Shown here: piece after piece, positions 60,620-64,000 of the stretch
How positions within the stretch are numbered: the first letter of the stretch is position 1
Layout of the letters: every line of letters begins with the position of its first letter
NCBI GenBank assembly: GCA_964495385.1
Contig: CAZBVO010000002.1
Coordinates: forward strand, 44,653 to 108,652
DNA from: CAG-1138 sp964495385
GTDB lineage: Bacteria > Bacillota > Clostridia > Christensenellales > CAG-917
DNA: 64,000 bases
Reading direction: 5' to 3'
Notes under the pieces: generated by a model
Told to the model about the DNA's origin: nothing
Seen by the model: only the letters and a program-made list of their open reading frames with translations
The model's database searches: none
Program-made: the position numbers and the translations under genes

Positions 60620-60910
60620 ATGAACAAATGCAACGATTACACCTTTTGCGAACTTAAAAACAAAACCGTGGTCAACGTCGTGGACGGCAAAAATCTGGGG
60701 CACATCGTGGACGTATCCTTTACTTCGGGAGGCCAGCTGTTCGGATTGATAGTCCCGGCACAAAAGAAATTTTTCAAAAACGCCGTCTCCGGCGACAGCA
60801 TCTTTATCCCTTGGCGATGCGTACGCAAAATCGGCGGCGACGTGATATTGGTGGAACTTACCGGCGGCCGCGTGGACACCCTTTCTGCCGATCCCGACGA
60901 AATCAACTGA
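60620..60910 (+). CDS. ymxH: YlmC/YmxH family sporulation protein (PRC-barrel)
   Basis: 96 residues on the plus strand. FCELKNKTVVNVVDGKNLGH near 9, GQLFGLIVPAQKKFFK near 37 and IFIPWRCVRKIGGDVILVEL near 62 form a PRC-barrel as in YlmC/YmxH, found in spore formers. GGAGG precedes the ATG. It converges on sigG, whose stop is 2 bp away. Confidence 0.9.
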   Translation: MNKCNDYTFCELKNKTVVNVVDGKNLGHIVDVSFTSGGQLFGLIVPAQKKFFKNAVSGDSIFIPWRCVRKIGGDVILVELTGGRVDTLSADPDEIN

Positions 60911-60911
60911 C

Positions 60912-61679
60912 CTACATATAGGCCCTTATCCGTTCGATGGCGGATTTTTCGATTCGAGACACTTGCGCCTGACTTATGCCGGCGGCTTTTGAAATTTCCA
61001 CCTGCGTTTTTCCGAGGTAGTATCGCATATACAAAATTTGCTTTTCCTTTCGGGAAATGCGACTTACGGCATCGGCAAGCGTAATATTTTCAACCCAGTT
61101 TTCCTCCTTAGCCTTTTCGTCGGTAAGTTTGTCCATCACGGTAAGGCCGTCCTCCTCGCCGAATGCCGGCTCGTAGTAGCTGACCGTGTCCGAAACCGCA
61201 TCGAGGGCGCAGGCGATTTCCCCTGCCGATATGCCTATTTCTTCCGAAATTTCCTCCAGCGAAGGCTCGGAACCGTCGGTGCAAGCCGCCAGAGTTTCCT
61301 TTGCCTTTAAGGCTTTGTAGGCGGTGTCTCGAAGCGAACGCGTGACTTTTATGCCGCCGTTATCGCGCAGCGCGCGCCTGATTTCGCCGATTATCATGGG
61401 CACGGCATAGGTTGAAAATTTTACGTTTTGCGAAACGTCAAAGTTGTTTAGGGCCTTTATAAGCCCAACGGTACCCGTTTGAAACAAATCGTCGCCCGAA
61501 ACCCCGTCTCGCCCGAATCTTTTGCACACGCTCAAAACCAAGCGCAGGTTTGCGGTGATAAATTTGTCTCGGGCGGCCAAGTCGCCCGCTTTGATTGCTT
61601 TCAACAGCTCGTCGCACTCGGATGCGCCGATTTTCGGCAGCGTGTTGGTGTCGACGGCGGTTATGCTGACTTTGCTCAT
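60912..61679 (-). CDS. sigG: RNA polymerase sporulation sigma factor SigG
   Basis: 255 residues. The N-terminal VDTNTLPKIGASECDELLKA is the sigma-G marker, then region 2 (ITANLRLVLSVCKRFGRDGV and FSTYAVPMIIGEIRRALRDN), region 3, and region 4 (QVEISKAAGISQAQVSRIEK). It runs late forespore genes. AAAGGAGG precedes the ATG. Directly downstream of sigE, as in most spore formers. Confidence 0.96.
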   Translation of the reverse strand: MSKVSITAVDTNTLPKIGASECDELLKAIKAGDLAARDKFITANLRLVLSVCKRFGRDGVSGDDLFQTGTVGLIKALNNFDVSQNVKFSTYAVPMIIGEIRRALRDNGGIKVTRSLRDTAYKALKAKETLAACTDGSEPSLEEISEEIGISAGEIACALDAVSDTVSYYEPAFGEEDGLTVMDKLTDEKAKEENWVENITLADAVSRISRKEKQILYMRYYLGKTQVEISKAAGISQAQVSRIEKSAIERIRAYM

Positions 61680-61700
61680 TACATAATCCTCCTTTCGGTT

Positions 61701-61727
61701 TTTTATGTAACGGCACTTTTTTTAAAC
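61701..61727 (-). promoter_or_regulatory. Possible forespore (sigma-F/G) promoter for sigG
   Basis: On the minus strand GTTTA, 15 nt, CATAAAA, a partial match to forespore sigma consensus, in the 42-bp sigE-sigG gap. Confidence 0.3.
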
Positions 61728-62429
61728 CAACTTCGATATGTCCTTTTTGAGTCGGGAAACTATTTTCTTTTCCAATCGCGATATGTAGCTTTGGCTTATG
61801 CCAAGCATGTCGGCGATTTCCTTTTGAGTTTTTTCCTCGTTGCCGTAAAGGCCGAACCTAAGCTCCATAATGCGTTTTTCGCGCGGCGAAAGCTTTTGGA
61901 AACTTTTGTCCAAAATTTCCTTTTCGGTTTGAGCTTCGACGTCCTTGTAGATGACGTCGCTGTCCGTGCCGAGAACGTCCGACAAAAGCAAAACGTTGCC
62001 GTCGAAATCGGTGTTGAGCGGTTCGTCGAACGACACTTCCGCCTTCCTTTTTACCGCTTTGCGAAGATGCATCAAAATTTCGTTTTCGATGCACCTGCTG
62101 GCAAAGGTGGCAAACTTTATGTTTTTTTCGGCGTCGAAACCCGATGCCGCCTTTATAAGACCGATGGTTCCCACCGAAACCAGGTCCTCGAGGTCGATAT
62201 TAGTATTTTCAAATTTTTTGGCAATATATACCACAAGCCTCAAATTGCGTTCGATAAGGGTGTTTTTGGCATTTTCGTCGCCTGCGGCCAATTTTTTCAA
62301 AACATCAGCTTCCTCTTCGGGCGTCAGCGGACCGGGCAAAGCGTCGCCGCCGAGAATAAAATCAACCCTTTCGTCGGTCAGTTTCAAAAGTCCGAACAGC
62401 TTCAAAAGCAGTTTGCGCAAAGTTTTCAT
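61722..62429 (-). CDS. sigE: RNA polymerase sporulation sigma factor SigE (pro-sigma-E)
   Basis: 235 residues. An N-terminal pro-sequence with hydrophobic leucines (about 1-28, LLLKLFGLLKLTDER) is followed by region 2 (IERNLRLVVYIAKKFENTNI and FASRCIENEILMHLRKAVKR) and region 4 (QKEIADMLGISQSYISRLEK). It runs early mother-cell genes such as spoIIIA. GGGAGG precedes the ATG, which overlaps the spoIIGA stop. Confidence 0.96.
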   Translation of the reverse strand: MKTLRKLLLKLFGLLKLTDERVDFILGGDALPGPLTPEEEADVLKKLAAGDENAKNTLIERNLRLVVYIAKKFENTNIDLEDLVSVGTIGLIKAASGFDAEKNIKFATFASRCIENEILMHLRKAVKRKAEVSFDEPLNTDFDGNVLLLSDVLGTDSDVIYKDVEAQTEKEILDKSFQKLSPREKRIMELRFGLYGNEEKTQKEIADMLGISQSYISRLEKKIVSRLKKDISKLV

Positions 62430-63190
62430 ATTCCCTCCCTTAATGCACAGTTCAAAATAATTTTGTAGCCCGTCAAATTCTTAGGACTCACCGCAACGCA
62501 CACGTCGCCGTAGCTGAAGCCGTCCACAGTAAGCTTCGAAACCGACGATGTTTTAAGCCGCGACGAGCCCGAAACGGTGTCGGCGGTTATCTCGCCGTCG
62601 ACGTCAAGCGACAGCTTTTTTGCCACGTCCTTGGACAAAACCACCACGGGTTTTTGCCCGAACGGCGTTGTAAGCCCGTTTCCGCTGTCCCATATCGCCG
62701 CGGCCGTAACGCTTGCTCCGTTGTTCAAAACAGTGCAAACGGCCGCCACAGGCCCGATTTTCGCCTCAAAACGCACGCTCGCACGCACTTGCGCGAAAAT
62801 ATAAAGCGCAATCGAGGCGGAAGCGAAAAACACAAAGGGCTTTACGGTAAGCGAAATCGCGTTATAGTCAAAGGCCGACGACGAATATTCCAGAGCAACC
62901 GTGATGCCCCCGACTGCGGCGGCAATGCCGAAAAAAGCAACCAGATGCAACAGGTACTGTTTGAATTTGTCGTACTTGTTCAAAAACGCCACGGTCAAAA
63001 AAGTTGCAAAAAGCTTGTAGAGTACGAGTCCCTTTTCCACAAACGGAAACGGCAATGCCGAAACGGCCCCCACCGCCGCAGAGACAAGCACCCGTTTTGC
63101 TGAAACTTTCTTTTTCAACAACAGCAAGGTCAAAACCATTAAGCAGGCGTCGGCGGCAAAATTGTTCAGAAGATAAACCTCAACGTACAT
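62426..63190 (-). CDS. spoIIGA: Sporulation sigma-E processing peptidase SpoIIGA
   Basis: 254 residues from the ATG at 63190; the 66-residue upstream extension is not conserved. Five N-terminal transmembrane helices (about 5-150) precede an aspartic protease-like domain with AAIWDSGNGLTTPF (catalytic DSG) near 176. It removes the SigE pro-sequence at the septum. No good Shine-Dalgarno precedes the ATG; a TATAAT ends 6 nt before it. Confidence 0.94.
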   Translation of the reverse strand: MYVEVYLLNNFAADACLMVLTLLLLKKKVSAKRVLVSAAVGAVSALPFPFVEKGLVLYKLFATFLTVAFLNKYDKFKQYLLHLVAFFGIAAAVGGITVALEYSSSAFDYNAISLTVKPFVFFASASIALYIFAQVRASVRFEAKIGPVAAVCTVLNNGASVTAAAIWDSGNGLTTPFGQKPVVVLSKDVAKKLSLDVDGEITADTVSGSSRLKTSSVSKLTVDGFSYGDVCVAVSPKNLTGYKIILNCALREGI

Positions 63191-63196
63191 ACGCCG

Positions 63197-63302
63197 ATTA
63201 TACACCCCTAAACCGTCGCACTCTTTCCGTTTTTGTCGACAAAATAAAGATGCCCGACGCCGTCGAACGTCCCCGAAGCATTTGAAACACTTAATTTCGA
63301 CA
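63197..63302 (-). promoter_or_regulatory. spoIIGA control region with Spo0A-box-like sites
   Basis: A TATAAT (63197-63202) ends 6 nt before the ATG without a good -35 at the usual spacing. A perfect 14-bp palindrome TTTTGTCGACAAAA (63231-63244) holds two overlapping near-0A boxes (TGTCGAC). A perfect 0A box TGTCGAA lies at 63296-63302 on the minus strand. In Bacillus the spoIIG promoter is also Spo0A-activated with an atypical -35. Confidence 0.5.
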
Positions 63303-63932
63303 GCCCCAAAAGCGGTTTTAATTTTGAAAGATTTACGCACCCAAAAACTCGGACGCACGTTGACCGCTCGGAAAATCAAACTCGGCAAACGGCAAAGTGC
63401 AAATTATAAACACTATTCGCCTATCAATAAGAATTCTGTAAATATTGTTCGCCGCCACCAAAAGCATTTGGCAATTAAGCCACATTATCGTTCGCACCGC
63501 TCGGCCGAGGCCGCTCGCAATTTAAGCGGAAAACGGCAAAAATATTTGTTATATGCCAAAAATAAGTTATCCACACAAACGGAAATTTGTAGATAAAATT
63601 GTGGATAACTCGACCGATACCGCCAAAATCTGCCCATTTAACTGTACACTTGTTGCATTTTTGTCGCAAAATTATCTTGCAAAATGTCGCTTTTGCGGAT
63701 AAATCGGCGCATTTTTAAAACCCGAAAGGCCTATCCACACCAAAACGCTTTGCTCCGCTCGGCTTTTGATTCAATACGATTCAAACATAACGGCAAACAG
63801 CAAAAGCTCCGCCCCTTCCCCGTAACAAAAAACGTTCCCTATTTTTTTAATTTTTCCAACGTTTTTACCCAACAAAAAAACGCAACGGTGCCGTTGCGTT
63901 TTATCGTGTATGTATTTTATCTTCAAACAAAT
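63203..63932. other. Non-coding 0.7 kb region with DnaA boxes
   Basis: No open reading frame here looks coding. Two perfect DnaA boxes (TTATCCACA at 63567-63575 on plus; TGTGGATAA at 63600-63608) and three one-mismatch boxes (63588-63596, 63694-63702, 63731-63739) lie within 175 bp of AT-rich sequence. It may be a replication origin or a DnaA-binding control site. Confidence 0.55.
63874..63900 (-). terminator. Terminator of a gene entering from the right
   Basis: On the minus strand a 10-bp stem (AACGCAACGG with CCGTTGCGTT) followed by TTTTT. It lies 33 nt after the stop of the partial gene at the right end. Confidence 0.8.
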
Positions 63933-64000
63933 TTAGGAACAAACCGGGAGCGAGGAGACAACATTGTTGAACATGTTTGTCGCCTCGTTTGTGTCGACAA
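63933..64000 (-). CDS. Partial 3' end of an unidentified gene
   Basis: About 22 codons enter from the right edge and end in TAA, reading VDTNEATNMFNNVVSSLPVC plus one residue. This frame is open and has a protein-like composition, and a terminator follows. The family is not recognised, and the call rests mainly on that pairing. Confidence 0.35.
   Translation of the reverse strand, partial: VDTNEATNMFNNVVSSLPVCS

Noticed and set aside
63191..63388. 66-residue N-terminal extension of spoIIGA
   Set aside because: Not like SpoIIGA, which starts with MYVEVYLLNN-type sequence; the region holds the promoter and 0A boxes.
1..64000. CRISPR arrays, tRNA genes, insertion sequences, prophage
   Set aside because: No regularly spaced repeats, no cloverleaf with a T-loop consensus, and no transposase or phage-type proteins were seen on either strand.

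Overview
The window looks like one long chromosomal core segment of a spore-forming member of the Clostridia, probably an uncultivated lineage (inference). The evidence is a nearly complete set of sporulation genes: spoIIIAA-AH, spoIVB, sigE, sigG, sigK, spoIIGA, gerW/ytfJ, ymxH, and spoIIM-like and Spo0A-like genes. Housekeeping operons follow the classical Firmicutes order. Almost every gene lies on the minus strand; only sigK and the ymxH-like gene read rightward. This is what a segment to the left of a replication origin would show.

Layout from left to right (transcription runs mostly right to left). 0-3.2 kb: OadG-like subunit, rluB, D,D-carboxypeptidase, gerW, DUF2953. 3.2-7.9 kb: scpB, scpA, M50 protease, a dacF-type carboxypeptidase, a SpoIIM-like protein and a protein that is only the DNA-binding half of Spo0A. 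7.9-19.9 kb: the classical spoIVB, recN, argR, nadK, tlyA, dxs, oapA, OLE RNA, ispA, xseB, xseA, folD, nusB, asp23 run. 20-25 kb: the spoIIIA operon, crossed by an artificial assembly gap. 25-35 kb: efp and pepP, then the ribF, truB, nrnA, rbfA, infB, L7Ae-like, ylxR, nusA, rimP operon. 35.4-45.7 kb: a PolC-position exonuclease, ispG, rseP, dxr, cdsA, uppS, frr, pyrH, tsf, rpsB. 45.8-50.6 kb: DUF1292, ruvX, an ABC exporter, rarA. 50.6-57.9 kb: a 2426-residue cyclic beta-glucan-synthase-like protein. 58-63.2 kb: RNase P RNA, sigK, an RluA-family synthase, nrdR, ymxH, sigG, sigE, spoIIGA. The last 0.8 kb is non-coding with a cluster of DnaA boxes.

Most notable points: (1) a full OLE RNA locus with its partner gene oapA. 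(2) The gene at the conserved spo0A locus lacks the receiver domain, and its recognition helix has lost most of the residues that contact DNA bases in Bacillus Spo0A. (3) The gene at the conserved polC position keeps only the N-terminal, OB and exonuclease parts, with no PHP or polymerase. (4) Several genes, mostly for sporulation, have a sigma-factor-like -10 element exactly 5-6 nt before an ATG that has no Shine-Dalgarno, which suggests leaderless mRNAs. (5) 0A-box-like sites lie upstream of spoIIGA and a DnaA-box cluster lies beyond it.

Genes were read from translated sequence and known family motifs. No database search was possible, so names rest on remembered family features and gene order.
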